A stretch of DNA of 42,071 bases from SIG673 sp045658525 (GTDB lineage: Bacteria; Bacillota; Clostridia; Oscillospirales; CAG-272): positions 1 through 42,071 of the forward strand of contig JAZOVD010000023.1 of NCBI GenBank assembly GCA_045658525.1. The letters are read 5' to 3'. The translations under genes were made by a program, and so were the position numbers. Numbering within the stretch: position 1 is the first letter of the stretch; each line of letters starts with the position of its first letter. Shown piece by piece: positions 23,927 to 32,768 of the stretch. The notes below the pieces were generated by a model. The model saw only the letters and a list, made by a program, of their open reading frames with translations. It was not told the origin of the DNA and made no database searches.

Positions 23927-24760
23927 TCAGCCGTTATTGTTTTTAAGAGCAAGGAGGTCGCTGGTGAGCGGAACACCGTACTTGGTGGAAAGTGCCTCGA
24001 TCGCGCCATTGTTCATAAGCTTGGAAAGAGCCTTGTTTACCTCAGCGGTAAGCGTGCTGCCCTTGCGGAAGCCGATAGCATACTTTTCAAGAGAGGTATC
24101 CTCGATAGCCTTAGCGAGACCCGTGAAATCGCCCTGTCCGCACTTTCTGTTTGCGAGAAGAACGTCAACAACGATGAAATCTACCTTGTCGGATTTAAGC
24201 TCGGTGAAAGCGTCTATCTGCGCGTCCTTGGTTACTATCTTATCAGCATCGGTAAGAGTCTTTGCGAGATCCTCACCGGCAGAGCCACCCTCTACGGCAC
24301 AGGTCTTGCCCGCGAGAGAAGCGGTGGTGGTGAAGGTAGCTACGTCCTCGCTTCTTACGACTATGCACTGATAGTTGTTAGCGTAGGGAGTGGAGAAATC
24401 AACGTATTCACTTCTGTCTTTGCCGTTGTCCTTGCTGTTGGAGGTGAAGCCGTTCCAGATACAGTCGATCTTACCTGCGTTAAGCTCGTTGTACTTCTGA
24501 GCCCAAGTGATAAGCTTGAATTCAGCTGTAACGCCAAGCTCTGCCGCTACGAGCTTCGCAAGCTCGGTGTCAAAGCCAACGAAGTTTCCTTCTGTATCGG
24601 TGTAGTTCATAGGATCGAATACGGTGTATCCTACTACGAGCTTACCGTCAGCCTTTGTGTCTTCAAGATCCTTTGCGGGATCTACCTTGGAGCAGGAGGT
24701 AAGTGCGAATGCGCTGAAACACATTACCGCTGCAAGAATGAGTGCCAAAACCTTTTTCAT
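23927..24760 (-). CDS. Polar amino acid ABC transporter, substrate-binding lipoprotein
   Basis: A 277-residue lipoprotein: signal peptide followed by the lipobox ALTSC (C23), then a family 3 solute-binding fold, with LVVGYTVFDPMNYTD, GFDTELAKLVAAELGV, KIDCIWNGFT and EYVDFSTPYANN. These segments match cystine/glutamine/arginine binding proteins; the exact amino acid cannot be told. A strong AAGGAG ribosome binding site and a consensus promoter precede it. Confidence 0.95.
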   Translation of the reverse strand: MKKVLALILAAVMCFSAFALTSCSKVDPAKDLEDTKADGKLVVGYTVFDPMNYTDTEGNFVGFDTELAKLVAAELGVTAEFKLITWAQKYNELNAGKIDCIWNGFTSNSKDNGKDRSEYVDFSTPYANNYQCIVVRSEDVATFTTTASLAGKTCAVEGGSAGEDLAKTLTDADKIVTKDAQIDAFTELKSDKVDFIVVDVLLANRKCGQGDFTGLAKAIEDTSLEKYAIGFRKGSTLTAEVNKALSKLMNNGAIEALSTKYGVPLTSDLLALKNNNG

Positions 24761-24855
24761 TTTGTTTTCTCCTTTTCGGAAATAAAAATATTTTTCACCC
24801 GTCTTTTTGGGATACTCAAACGCGTTATGCTGTCCCTTAAAAGTACGGATATACT

Positions 24856-24884
24856 ATTATAACAATTTTTAGAAAGGATGTCAA
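24856..24884 (-). promoter_or_regulatory. Consensus promoter of the amino acid ABC transporter operon
   Basis: On the minus strand perfect TTGACA (24879-24884), 17 bp spacer, perfect TATAAT (24856-24861). The leader of about 90 bases shows no obvious riboswitch. Confidence 0.85.
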
Positions 24885-24977
24885 GCGTAAATGTGATAAA
24901 GAATGTATAAAAATTCTCTTTTTTTCACTAAATATTTGTAATATGTTGTAAAATTATAAAGCAAACTGTAGTTTTTC

Positions 24978-25006
24978 TTGACACGGAGTTGTATATATGC
25001 TAAAAT
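24978..25006 (+). promoter_or_regulatory. Promoter of the MATE/SemiSWEET/esterase operon
   Basis: Perfect TTGACA (24978-24983), 17 bp spacer, TAAAAT (25001-25006). Because the promoter covers them, in-frame codons upstream of 25044 cannot be coding. Confidence 0.8.
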
Positions 25007-25043
25007 AATAACGATCATAAAATACGCAAGGATAGTAAAAACA

Positions 25044-26438
25044 ATGGGAGAAACAGTAAAGATCGAAGCCCGCGAGAACAAAATGGGCGTTATGCCGATA
25101 CCGAAGTTGCTGTTCACTATGTCGGTGCCGATGATAGTGTCAATGCTGGTTCAGGCATTTTATAACATAGTTGACTCGATATTTGTCGCTATGTACAATA
25201 ACGAGGCTGGAACAGGTGCGCTTACGCTTGCTTTCCCTATGCAGAACCTTATGATAGCGGTAGCGGTCGGTCTTGCCGTCGGTATGAACGCTCTGCTTTC
25301 GCGTTCGCTTGGACAGAAAAATTTTGAAAAGGCAAACAAAGTAGCGGGACAGGGAATTTTCCTTACGCTCTGCGGTTATCTTATGTTCCTGATAATAGGA
25401 GTATTGCTGGTCGCTCCGTACGTCAGATTTCAGTCAAGCGGTGATGAGCTTCTTATAAAATACGGCGTTGAGTATCTTTCGATAGTATGTATCGGCTCGG
25501 TCGGAGTTTTTGTGCAGGTCACGGTAGAACGTTTGCTTCAAGCTACGGGAAAAACCGTTCTCAGTATGGTTGTTCAGGGTGCCGGCGCGATAACTAATAT
25601 AATCCTCGACCCGATAATGATATTCGGTCTCTTAGGCTGCCCCAAAATGGGCGTTGCGGGTGCCGCTATCGCTACTGTGATAGGTCAGTGCGTTGCCGCG
25701 GGGCTTGGAATATTCCTCAATTTGAAATATAACAAGGAGATCGTACTGAAGCTTAAAAATATACTTCCCGATAAAAAGCTTATAGCCGAGATACTCGTTA
25801 TAGGAATACCGTCGGTGCTTATGCAGGCGATAGGCTCCGTTATGACCTTCTGTATGAATAACGTGCTTAAAGGCTTCGGACTTGACGCTATGAACGTATT
25901 CGGTGTATATTTCAAGCTTCAAAGCTTCATATTTATGCCGATATTCGGTCTTAATAACGGTATGGTTCCCATAATAGCGTATAACTACGGAGCAAAGCAT
26001 AGAGACAGAGTGGTAAAGACCACGATGCTTGCCGCGGTATCGGCTGTAACTTATATGCTTTTTGGTTTTGCCGTATTCCAGATATTCCCCGTACAGCTTC
26101 TCGGTATGTTCAACGCTACCGAAAATATGATAGCCATCGGAAAGGTCGCGCTCCGCACGATAAGCTTCAGCTTTATCTTCGCGGGATTTTGTATAGTTAC
26201 GTCTTCGGTCTGTCAGGCACTTGGAAAGAGTATATACAGCCTCTTTACCAGTATAGGCAGACAGCTCGTTGTTCTTATACCCGTGTCATTCTTACTCTCT
26301 TTAAGCGGTAACGTTAACTATGTCTGGCTTGCGTTTCCTATCGCTGAGGTGGTAAGCGTTACGCTTTCGGTAACGTTTATGATAAGGGTACTCAACAAGG
26401 TAATGCCAAAAGAAAAAATTAAAACGCCCAACGCGTGA
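25044..26438 (+). CDS. MATE family efflux transporter
   Basis: A 464-residue membrane protein with about twelve hydrophobic segments and the MATE hallmarks PIPKLLFTMSVPMIVSMLVQAFYNIVDSIF, GLAVGMNALLSRSLGQ and, in the second half, GLNNGMVPIIAYNYGA. The family exports cationic compounds or other small molecules using Na+ or H+ gradients; the substrate is unknown. The start is set at the ATG at 25044, after AAGGAT, because the promoter lies immediately upstream. The SemiSWEET-like gene follows after 22 bases. Confidence 0.93.
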   Translation: MGETVKIEARENKMGVMPIPKLLFTMSVPMIVSMLVQAFYNIVDSIFVAMYNNEAGTGALTLAFPMQNLMIAVAVGLAVGMNALLSRSLGQKNFEKANKVAGQGIFLTLCGYLMFLIIGVLLVAPYVRFQSSGDELLIKYGVEYLSIVCIGSVGVFVQVTVERLLQATGKTVLSMVVQGAGAITNIILDPIMIFGLLGCPKMGVAGAAIATVIGQCVAAGLGIFLNLKYNKEIVLKLKNILPDKKLIAEILVIGIPSVLMQAIGSVMTFCMNNVLKGFGLDAMNVFGVYFKLQSFIFMPIFGLNNGMVPIIAYNYGAKHRDRVVKTTMLAAVSAVTYMLFGFAVFQIFPVQLLGMFNATENMIAIGKVALRTISFSFIFAGFCIVTSSVCQALGKSIYSLFTSIGRQLVVLIPVSFLLSLSGNVNYVWLAFPIAEVVSVTLSVTFMIRVLNKVMPKEKIKTPNA

Positions 26439-26460
26439 AAATTAAAAGGAGAATAAAACA

Positions 26461-26772
26461 ATGTCGGAAATCTTAGAGATATGTATGATACTCAGCTTTG
26501 GCGCTTCCTGGCCTATGAATGTTATAAAGTCCTACAAAAGCCGCTCGACCAAGGGTAAAAGCCTCACCTTTCTTATCCTTATATTCGTCGGCTACATAGC
26601 GGGAATAGCCTCTAAATTCACTAACGAGGCTTATATGGCGGCGTTTTCAAGCAAATGGTACGTCCTCTGCTTCTACATTCTTAATTTCCTTATGGTCGGA
26701 GCTGATATAGTTCTGTATTTCAGAAATCTCAGACTTGACCGCAAGGCGGCAATCTCGGAGACGGACAAATGA
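26461..26772 (+). CDS. SemiSWEET/PQ-loop-like small membrane protein
   Basis: A 103-residue protein with three membrane segments (about residues 4-20, 36-54 and 66-88), the size of bacterial SemiSWEET sugar transporters, which work as dimers. The segment FGASWPMNVIKSYKSRSTKG corresponds to the PQ-loop (Pro-Gln replaced by Pro-Met). Transport of a sugar or small metabolite is a reasonable guess only. AAAAGGAG precedes the ATG. Its stop overlaps the esterase start by four bases (ATGA). Confidence 0.75.
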   Translation: MSEILEICMILSFGASWPMNVIKSYKSRSTKGKSLTFLILIFVGYIAGIASKFTNEAYMAAFSSKWYVLCFYILNFLMVGADIVLYFRNLRLDRKAAISETDK

Positions 26773-27527
26773 GAGTAGAAAAGGATATTTTCTATACCGA
26801 GGGAGGTCACAAGTCAAGAGTTCTCGACGTTTATCTGCCCGATAGCGACACCTTTTCCGTTTTCGTGTATTTTCACGGCGGCGGACTTCAAGCGGGGGAT
26901 AAAAGTGCCGGCGAAAGCTTTGCCGAATATCTTTGCGAGCGCGGTATAGGTGTGGTGAGCGCAAACTACCGTATGCTTCCCGATAACGGCTATCCGGACT
27001 TTATAGAGGATGCCGCGGCGGCAGTTGCGTGGGTCTATAAAAATATAGGAAATTACGGTAAATGTGAAAAGATATTCGTTGGCGGAAGCTCGGCGGGCGG
27101 TTATCTTTCGATGATGCTTTGCTTTGATCCGAAATATCTTGCCGCTCACGGTATAGACTGTACAAGGGTTGACGGTTACGTTCACGACGCGGGTCAGCCC
27201 ACCTGTCATTTCAACGTTCTTAAACACAGTGGGATAGACCCGCGCCGTATAATAATCGACGAAAGCGCGCCGCTTTATCATATAGGTCTGCTTCCGTCGT
27301 ATTCACCGATGCTTTTTATCTACTCCGATAACGATATGGAGAACCGCCCCGAGCAAACGCTTCTTGCGGTATCTACACTTAAACATTTCCGTTACGATAT
27401 GTCTAAGATCGACGTTATATGTGCCCACAGTAACCATTGCGCGTACTGTGGCAAGAAGGACGAAAACGGAGAGAGCGTTTTCGGACAGATGATGTATCCT
27501 GTAATGAAAAAATGGCTTTCGCTTTAA
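26769..27527 (+). CDS. Alpha/beta hydrolase (carboxylesterase/acetylesterase type)
   Basis: A 252-residue cytosolic esterase of the hormone-sensitive-lipase-like or acetyl-xylan-esterase-like group. HGGG (36-39) is the oxyanion hole, GGSSAGG (105-111) carries nucleophile S108, the acid is D187 or D189 (YSDND), and the His is H220 or H223 (AHSNH). The natural ester is unknown; in this carbohydrate-rich stretch deacetylation of sugars is plausible. The gene is translationally coupled to the SemiSWEET-like gene. Its last codons lie in a terminator shared with the convergent lyase gene. Confidence 0.88.
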   Translation: MRVEKDIFYTEGGHKSRVLDVYLPDSDTFSVFVYFHGGGLQAGDKSAGESFAEYLCERGIGVVSANYRMLPDNGYPDFIEDAAAAVAWVYKNIGNYGKCEKIFVGGSSAGGYLSMMLCFDPKYLAAHGIDCTRVDGYVHDAGQPTCHFNVLKHSGIDPRRIIIDESAPLYHIGLLPSYSPMLFIYSDNDMENRPEQTLLAVSTLKHFRYDMSKIDVICAHSNHCAYCGKKDENGESVFGQMMYPVMKKWLSL

Positions 27528-27543
27528 TGCGAAAGCCATTTTT
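27508..27543. terminator. Bidirectional terminator made of the 3' ends of two convergent genes
   Basis: A perfect 15 bp inverted repeat, AAAAATGGCTTTCGC (27508-27522) with its complement (27529-27543), loop TTTAAT. The esterase and the lyase genes overlap here by four bases, and the hairpin encodes the last residues of both proteins (WLSL and WLSH). Confidence 0.92.
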
Positions 27544-30211
27544 GTTCTCCTAAGGGCTTTACCTCTGTCGCGCCTTTTGCGACGTTGTCAAACGTATAGT
27601 CGGTCCCGTTTACCGTGACCGTTACGTTCGAAAGCTTTTGTGTTGGGTCGGCGCAGGAGATCTCGCTGTCCGAGATCATAACTGTACAGGGTGCGTTTAC
27701 CGTAACTCCGTTGAACGTTCCCGCTTCCCAGAATATGTATCCTGTCATCTTTGAGCTTTCATCTCTTACCGCCATTACAGAGCCTGTATTTGAAAGAATG
27801 GTGATTTCGGGGTTAGCCGCGTAATTCAGTGTTTCGGGTAACGACATAACGGGGAGAAGAACGTATGAGTAGGTCTCGTTCTTGAAATTTTTACCGTGGT
27901 CGAAATAAAGCTCGAGGAAAGGAATGCTTTGAGTCGTTCGGTTGTAGGTGACGGTATCCTTTTCGGGGAGATATACTCCGCCAAAGCCGCCTATATGGAG
28001 CGAGCTTTTTCCTGCAAAAGTACCCGAGCCTGTTATCTTTTCGCCGTCTGCCATAAACAGTCCGTTACCGATACGGCGGTTCTCTATTACGGTAAGAGCG
28101 TTATATTGGTCGGAGCAGGAAATATCCGCACCAAGACATACTATCTCGTTGTCGAATACGAACCAAGCCTTTTTACCGTTAAGCGTGGAAACGAACTTGG
28201 TAGCGTTAATCGCGCTTTCCATTTTAGCCGTGGAGCTTTCGAACTGCATAGCGGCAACAAGGGAGTTTCCGAGTGACGTGCCGCCTACGAAATCGTACTG
28301 TGAAAGCGTGTTGTTCTGATTTATATTCAGGGTCTGGTCTCGCGGCGCGGTGGTGACGGTCGTTCCGGGGAGACGGTATTTGTTGACGTTATGCCAGAAC
28401 TGCGGCGTATAATCGTTTACTGTTGTATAAACGTAAAGCATACCGTCGCCTGTGTACCAGCCGTCGCGGTTTTCCTCGTTTATCGATTCATATTTTGCTA
28501 TACGCGAGGACGACATCGAAATGCTTACTCCGTACTTTTCAAGCTGAGCTATCGGTCTGTCCATACGGGCAAAGACCTTTGCGAAATCAAAGTCTGTTCG
28601 TTCCTGAACGGAATCGTCCGTAAGAACGGAATTTAAAAGCTTTAAGCTATCAGGGGAGAGCTCTGATTCATAATACGCTCCGTTGTATGCGGCATACTCT
28701 TTTATTATGGACTTTATCGTAATACACTTCGCGTTGTCCTTAACGTACTGTGTCATTCGGAGCATTCCGATAACAGCGGTAAGTCCTTGGGAAAGGTCGG
28801 TGGAGGTCCTGTGTATAGCGCGACCGCGCACAGAGCTGAAAAACGCGCCGTGGAACATAAGCGGGGTAAATGAGTCGATCGTCCAGTTGTACTGATGGTT
28901 TATCATTTCATCACTGAAACGGAAGCATGTATCCGATGCCGCCATAACGAGCTTTGAAAGTGCTTCGAGCATTATCGGACCGTAGCTTCCCGTATATGCT
29001 ATGACGTCGTGCTGAATGAACGATCCGTCCGTATAGAAGCCGTCGCCCTTTTCGACGTATGTACAGCATTCATCGAGCGATTTTACCGAGCGTACCAGAC
29101 GCACAGGGTCCTTTTGTATCGCCGAGGCTGCTATCGTAACGTATGCAAGGTCAACTCTGTTCGCCATGGTGAGAGACGGGAGCGGAACGTATTTATTTAC
29201 GGGCGTAAGCCATTTTTCAACGAACTGCTCGGGAATATCGTCCTCGATAAGCATGATTATATCAACTATCGCCTGTGCCGAGCCGATCTGCCAATCCCAC
29301 CAGTTATCTCTTTTGGGATAGAGGTTCAGCGAGCGGTCCTTGTAGTAGCTTTCGTGCATTTTGTCCATAGCGTAAATGATGTCGCTCAAAAGCTGATCGT
29401 CGCGGTAAAGCTCTCCGCCCTCGATAGCGTAGCCGCACGCCATACATCTGATGTCATAATAGTTTGAAGATATTCCCGCCGTTGTGGTCATATCATAAGC
29501 AAACGGAGCTTCAGCATCGCGGCTCATTCTGCTCCGGACGTTTTTCGCGGTGTTAACGTAAGCTCGTATCTTTGAGGCATAAGCCGATGAAGCGTTTTCA
29601 AGGCTCATACCGCCCGTCAGAAACGTTACAAGCGTATCTTTTATATGGTCATAGTTATAATCGCCTATTTCGGAGATAGACGGAGTGTACGTGGTCTCAA
29701 CGTAACTGAGCGAATCGATGTATATATCGCCTGAGAGGTTTGTTCCGTGGTTTTGCCAACCGCTCGGATTTACGGATATATTGAAAACCTGTGAAATATC
29801 CGCGCCATAGGCGTTATCAAATTCGTTGAATTTCAGAGTTACCGTTTTCCAGCCGGTCCAGTTTATTTTTATTTCGTGGCGGAGATACGATCTTCTGTTG
29901 GGGTTTTCGACGGTAGGGGAGAGCTGGCAGTTTATGCAGAACTGTATTATAGACGAAAGCGAGTCGCCGGGATTGTATATTTTTATCTGTATTGCGTCGT
30001 AATCGCTTATATCGCGTGTCGTGTTTATTATGAGAGAATTGTATTTGTCGGATTTTTTCGTCCACATACCGGAGCATTCACTGCCCTCGGCTGCTACTCT
30101 GAACGACGGTGTAAGTCCCGCGTTATTGTAGGCAGACTCATTTCCCGAGACGATTATCGGAGTAGTGTTTTCCTCAGAGGTTATTTCAAGTACTTCGCTA
30201 TGTCCCTTCAT
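27524..30211 (-). CDS. Family 8 polysaccharide lyase, catalytic body (signal peptide in another frame)
   Basis: Cleaves uronic-acid polysaccharides (hyaluronan, chondroitin or xanthan-like) by beta-elimination. This frame gives 895 residues. The first 175 form a beta-sandwich domain (SDYDAIQIKIYN, KINWTGWKTVTLKF). Then comes the PL8 helical barrel with the aromatic patch NWWDWQIG (303-310) and the catalytic set N351 (TMANRVDL), H401 and Y410 (DGSFIQHDVIAYTGSYG), and R462/R468 (RGRAIHR). C-terminal beta domains follow (YRLPGTTV near 630). The first ATG here has no signal peptide. A 45-codon frame directly upstream encodes one and overlaps by four bases, so the lipoprotein is split by a frameshift or made as two coupled pieces. 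A full-length paralogue is at 37358. Confidence 0.9.
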   Translation of the reverse strand: MKGHSEVLEITSEENTTPIIVSGNESAYNNAGLTPSFRVAAEGSECSGMWTKKSDKYNSLIINTTRDISDYDAIQIKIYNPGDSLSSIIQFCINCQLSPTVENPNRRSYLRHEIKINWTGWKTVTLKFNEFDNAYGADISQVFNISVNPSGWQNHGTNLSGDIYIDSLSYVETTYTPSISEIGDYNYDHIKDTLVTFLTGGMSLENASSAYASKIRAYVNTAKNVRSRMSRDAEAPFAYDMTTTAGISSNYYDIRCMACGYAIEGGELYRDDQLLSDIIYAMDKMHESYYKDRSLNLYPKRDNWWDWQIGSAQAIVDIIMLIEDDIPEQFVEKWLTPVNKYVPLPSLTMANRVDLAYVTIAASAIQKDPVRLVRSVKSLDECCTYVEKGDGFYTDGSFIQHDVIAYTGSYGPIMLEALSKLVMAASDTCFRFSDEMINHQYNWTIDSFTPLMFHGAFFSSVRGRAIHRTSTDLSQGLTAVIGMLRMTQYVKDNAKCITIKSIIKEYAAYNGAYYESELSPDSLKLLNSVLTDDSVQERTDFDFAKVFARMDRPIAQLEKYGVSISMSSSRIAKYESINEENRDGWYTGDGMLYVYTTVNDYTPQFWHNVNKYRLPGTTVTTAPRDQTLNINQNNTLSQYDFVGGTSLGNSLVAAMQFESSTAKMESAINATKFVSTLNGKKAWFVFDNEIVCLGADISCSDQYNALTVIENRRIGNGLFMADGEKITGSGTFAGKSSLHIGGFGGVYLPEKDTVTYNRTTQSIPFLELYFDHGKNFKNETYSYVLLPVMSLPETLNYAANPEITILSNTGSVMAVRDESSKMTGYIFWEAGTFNGVTVNAPCTVMISDSEISCADPTQKLSNVTVTVNGTDYTFDNVAKGATEVKPLGEQKWLSH

Positions 30212-30345
30212 ATATTCCGTGTCCTCTTCTCCTGACCGTCATCGTCGTCATTATCGTTTTTGGGTTTAGTACAAGCTGTAAGGTAGTGGATGAGCATCAC
30301 TATTACTATGAAAAAGGAAATTAACGATAATATCTTCTTTTTCAT
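30208..30345 (-). CDS. Lipoprotein signal peptide fragment of the split PL8 lyase
   Basis: A 45-codon frame starts at an ATG eight bases after AAAGGTAG. It encodes a hydrophobic signal peptide (KILSLISFFIVIVMLI) with the lipobox LTAC (C25), then a short Asp-rich linker, and ends in TGA at 30208-30210. The lyase frame starts at an ATG overlapping that TGA. In the lyase frame the bases just upstream read through without a stop for about ten codons (GEEDTEY before M), as expected if one original linker was broken by a shift between about 30212 and 30238. Alternative: a real small lipopeptide translationally coupled to the lyase. Confidence 0.75.
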   Translation of the reverse strand: MKKKILSLISFFIVIVMLIHYLTACTKPKNDNDDDDGQEKRTRNI

Positions 30346-30367
30346 AAGCATCTACCTTTCGTGTCAG

Positions 30368-31222
30368 TTAAACGTAAAGCTTCAAAAATTCGAGTCCTGC
30401 TTTGAGTGCGGGAAGATTTTCCTCCATACCCTCGAATTCAATAGAAAGCCATTCGTCGTAGCCCGCGTTTTTGAGAATGGAAATGCAAGCGGGAACGTTT
30501 ACTACTCCGTGGCCTATGACTGTTCCTCTGATGTGGTTATTGCCGAGCGTTCTGATAAAGCCGTTCGGACAAGGCTCGCTATTGCTCTTGAAAATGAAAT
30601 CCTTTGTATGAGCGTGGAAAGTATATGGTGCGGCTATCTTGACAGAGCTGACGGGATCGGCATCCGCGCAGAGAAAGTTACCCATATCGCAGAGCCAACC
30701 GTAGTTTTCGTGACCGACCGCGAGTATAAGCTCCTCAACTCTTTCGGGACTTTGGAATATGTATCCGTGGTTTTCCGTGCAGGTGCGTATTCCGAGCGAG
30801 GCGGCAAACTCCGTTACCTTGCGGATCCTCGGTGCCATCTCCTTTATAGCGTCTCTGTAACTGTAAAGATGCTTTTTGGGCAGTGAGTAGCACACGTCGT
30901 GTCTTAAAACGGGCGCGCCAAGCTCCTTTGCTACGCGCACAGAGTCGCAAACACGCGCTATCTCCGTTTCTGGGTCTCTGTTAAGGAAATCCGCGCCGAT
31001 AGTGTAGGCGATGATTTGAAGTCCTATTTTTTCACAGTACTCACGGATTTCCGCCGCGGTCTTGATGGGATCATCGGTTATTCCCCAGTTCTTGTTGTCA
31101 AGCTCTACGAACTCGATGCCCTCGAAGCCGTATTCCTTTGCTATGTCGCATATTTTGAAGTAATCGCACTTGGTCTGTGTTATATATTTGCTGAAGCTGT
31201 AACTTGATACACCTATTTTCAT
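30368..31222 (-). CDS. Sugar phosphate isomerase/epimerase family protein (xylose isomerase-like TIM barrel)
   Basis: A 284-residue AP-endonuclease-2/xylose-isomerase-like TIM barrel. It has EYGFEGIEFVEL, VLRHDVCYSLP, RTCTENHGYIFQ (metal-binding Glu), GWLCDMGNFL (metal-binding Asp) and YTFHAHTKDFIF (His and Asp), and ends with WLSIEFEGME. Such enzymes isomerise or epimerise sugars or inositol derivatives. The start is placed at MKIGVSSYSF, seven bases after GGAGG; codons further upstream overlap the promoter. It is the first gene of an operon with the PL8 lyase. Confidence 0.88.
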   Translation of the reverse strand: MKIGVSSYSFSKYITQTKCDYFKICDIAKEYGFEGIEFVELDNKNWGITDDPIKTAAEIREYCEKIGLQIIAYTIGADFLNRDPETEIARVCDSVRVAKELGAPVLRHDVCYSLPKKHLYSYRDAIKEMAPRIRKVTEFAASLGIRTCTENHGYIFQSPERVEELILAVGHENYGWLCDMGNFLCADADPVSSVKIAAPYTFHAHTKDFIFKSNSEPCPNGFIRTLGNNHIRGTVIGHGVVNVPACISILKNAGYDEWLSIEFEGMEENLPALKAGLEFLKLYV

Positions 31223-31259
31223 TGAGATATCCTCCGTGTTTTTAAATTTATATATGCCC

Positions 31260-31288
31260 ATTATACAATAACTAATATAAAAAGTCAA
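31260..31288 (-). promoter_or_regulatory. Promoter of the isomerase/PL8 operon
   Basis: On the minus strand TTGACT (31283-31288), 17 bp spacer, perfect TATAAT (31260-31265). It is divergent from the MFS gene promoter 25 bases away, so one regulator could control both. Confidence 0.8.
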
Positions 31289-31312
31289 TAGTTTTTTGTT
31301 TTGTTTGACGGC

Positions 31313-31341
31313 TTGACAATGATACGAAAAAAGGTTATACT
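31313..31341 (+). promoter_or_regulatory. Promoter of the MFS transporter gene
   Basis: Perfect TTGACA (31313-31318), 17 bp spacer, TATACT (31336-31341). Confidence 0.78.
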
Positions 31342-31383
31342 TATTTGATAGAGTGGTTAACTATAAAAGGAACGGTTACTGAG

Positions 31384-32622
31384 ATGGATGAAAAAAAGGG
31401 GCTTTCTCAAAAAAGTCAGAAGATACTTATCTTTTTGTCTTGGCTTATGTACACTTCGGCATATCTCGGAAGGTACAGCTATAATTCCAATATAAACCCC
31501 ATAATGACGGATTTTGGGTTAGATGGACAGCGCGCGGTCGCGGGAATGGTAACGACATTCTTTTTCGTAGCGTATGGAGCGGGTCAGGTTATAAACGGTC
31601 TGCTTTGCAAGAGGTATAACAAAAAATACGTTCTTTCGGTAGCGATGATCATATCAGCTGTGCTCAATATAATGTTTTTTATCGGAGTGGATTTCGCTTG
31701 GGTAAAATATATGTGGTTTTTGAACGGTGCCGTTCAGTCTGTGCTGTGGTCATCTCTCATACTCGTTCTCAGCGAAAACCTTGATGCCGCGAACTTGAAA
31801 GGCGCGATCGTTGTAATGAGCACGTCGGTCGCTGTCGGTACGTTTATATCCTACGGCGGAAGCGCGCTTTTCGTACATATCGGTAACTACCGTCTTTCTT
31901 TCCTCATGGGCGGTATCGTTACGGCGCTTGTCGGCATAACGTGGTTCATTTTGTACGGGCGCATTTCCCTGGAGCGCACTGCGGTTTGCGTAAAGAAAGA
32001 GGAGAGCGTCAAGGAGATCAAGCCTAAGAATGTCAGCGGAGGCGTTATCGCGGTAATAGCGATACTTGCTTTCTTTGCTGTGGTCGATAATCTTGTAAAG
32101 GACGGACTTAACACATGGGTCCCCGTTATTCTGAAAGAAAACTACGGACTCAACGACAGTATTTCTATACTGTTGACTCTGGTTCTTCCCATTCTTGGAG
32201 TATTCGGCGCGACCTTTGCTATGTTTATGAACCGAAGGATAAAAAGCTACGTGTCGATATGCGGTCTCTCGTTTGGGGGCGCGGCGGTGTTCGTATTGGG
32301 AGTTATACTCCTTGTGAAAACACCATATTGGCTTCCGATACTTCTCTGCTTCGGTATAGTGGTATTCGCTATGCACGCTGTAAATAACGTTATAACCAGC
32401 ATGGCTCCTCTATATATGAGAGATAAGGTCAATTCGGGAATGGTAGCGGGCGTGCTTGACGGATTTTGTTATGCGGGAAGCGCGATAAGCTCATACGGTC
32501 TCGGAGTTATAGCGGATAATCACGGCTGGACGCCTGTGTTCTATCTGTTCCTTATAACTATGGGCGTTTCGGTGGTCGTATCGGTCGTATATGGCGTGGC
32601 TTCGCGTAAGAACGAAAATTAA
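31384..32622 (+). CDS. MFS transporter, OPA-like (organophosphate/sugar)
   Basis: A 412-residue permease with twelve membrane segments. TSAYLGRYSYNSNINPIMTDFG in the first segment and GLLCKRYNKKYVLS in the loop resemble the organophosphate:phosphate antiporter branch (UhpT/GlpT/UhpC-like); the substrate is unknown. The start is set at the ATG at 31384, 13 bases after AAAAGG; a TTG at 31345 is too near the promoter to be used. It diverges from the isomerase/lyase operon, so it probably brings in a product of the lyases or of related glycan breakdown. Confidence 0.88.
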   Translation: MDEKKGLSQKSQKILIFLSWLMYTSAYLGRYSYNSNINPIMTDFGLDGQRAVAGMVTTFFFVAYGAGQVINGLLCKRYNKKYVLSVAMIISAVLNIMFFIGVDFAWVKYMWFLNGAVQSVLWSSLILVLSENLDAANLKGAIVVMSTSVAVGTFISYGGSALFVHIGNYRLSFLMGGIVTALVGITWFILYGRISLERTAVCVKKEESVKEIKPKNVSGGVIAVIAILAFFAVVDNLVKDGLNTWVPVILKENYGLNDSISILLTLVLPILGVFGATFAMFMNRRIKSYVSICGLSFGGAAVFVLGVILLVKTPYWLPILLCFGIVVFAMHAVNNVITSMAPLYMRDKVNSGMVAGVLDGFCYAGSAISSYGLGVIADNHGWTPVFYLFLITMGVSVVVSVVYGVASRKNEN

Positions 32623-32636
32623 AAATGTAAATTTCG

Positions 32637-32665
32637 GCAGAGGGATTGTTCCTCTGCTGATTTTG
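32637..32665 (+). terminator. Probable terminator after the MFS gene
   Basis: GCAGAGG (32637-32643) pairs with CCTCTGC (32651-32657), loop of seven bases, followed by a weak ATTTTGT run. Confidence 0.6.
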
Positions 32666-32720
32666 TGATATAATGATGATATGATTGTTTTCGGAAAGAG
32701 AAATCGTTATATATTTAACG

Positions 32721-32758
32721 AAAAATAACCCCTAACTGAGAATCAACTCAGTCAGGGG
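32721..32758 (-). terminator. Terminator of the sialidase/aldolase operon
   Basis: CCCCTAACTGAG (32729-32740) pairs with CTCAGTCAGGGG (32747-32758) with one mismatch; on the minus strand it is followed by TTATTTTTCG. It lies ten bases past the aldolase stop. Confidence 0.82.
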
Positions 32759-32768
32759 CGTGATTTCA

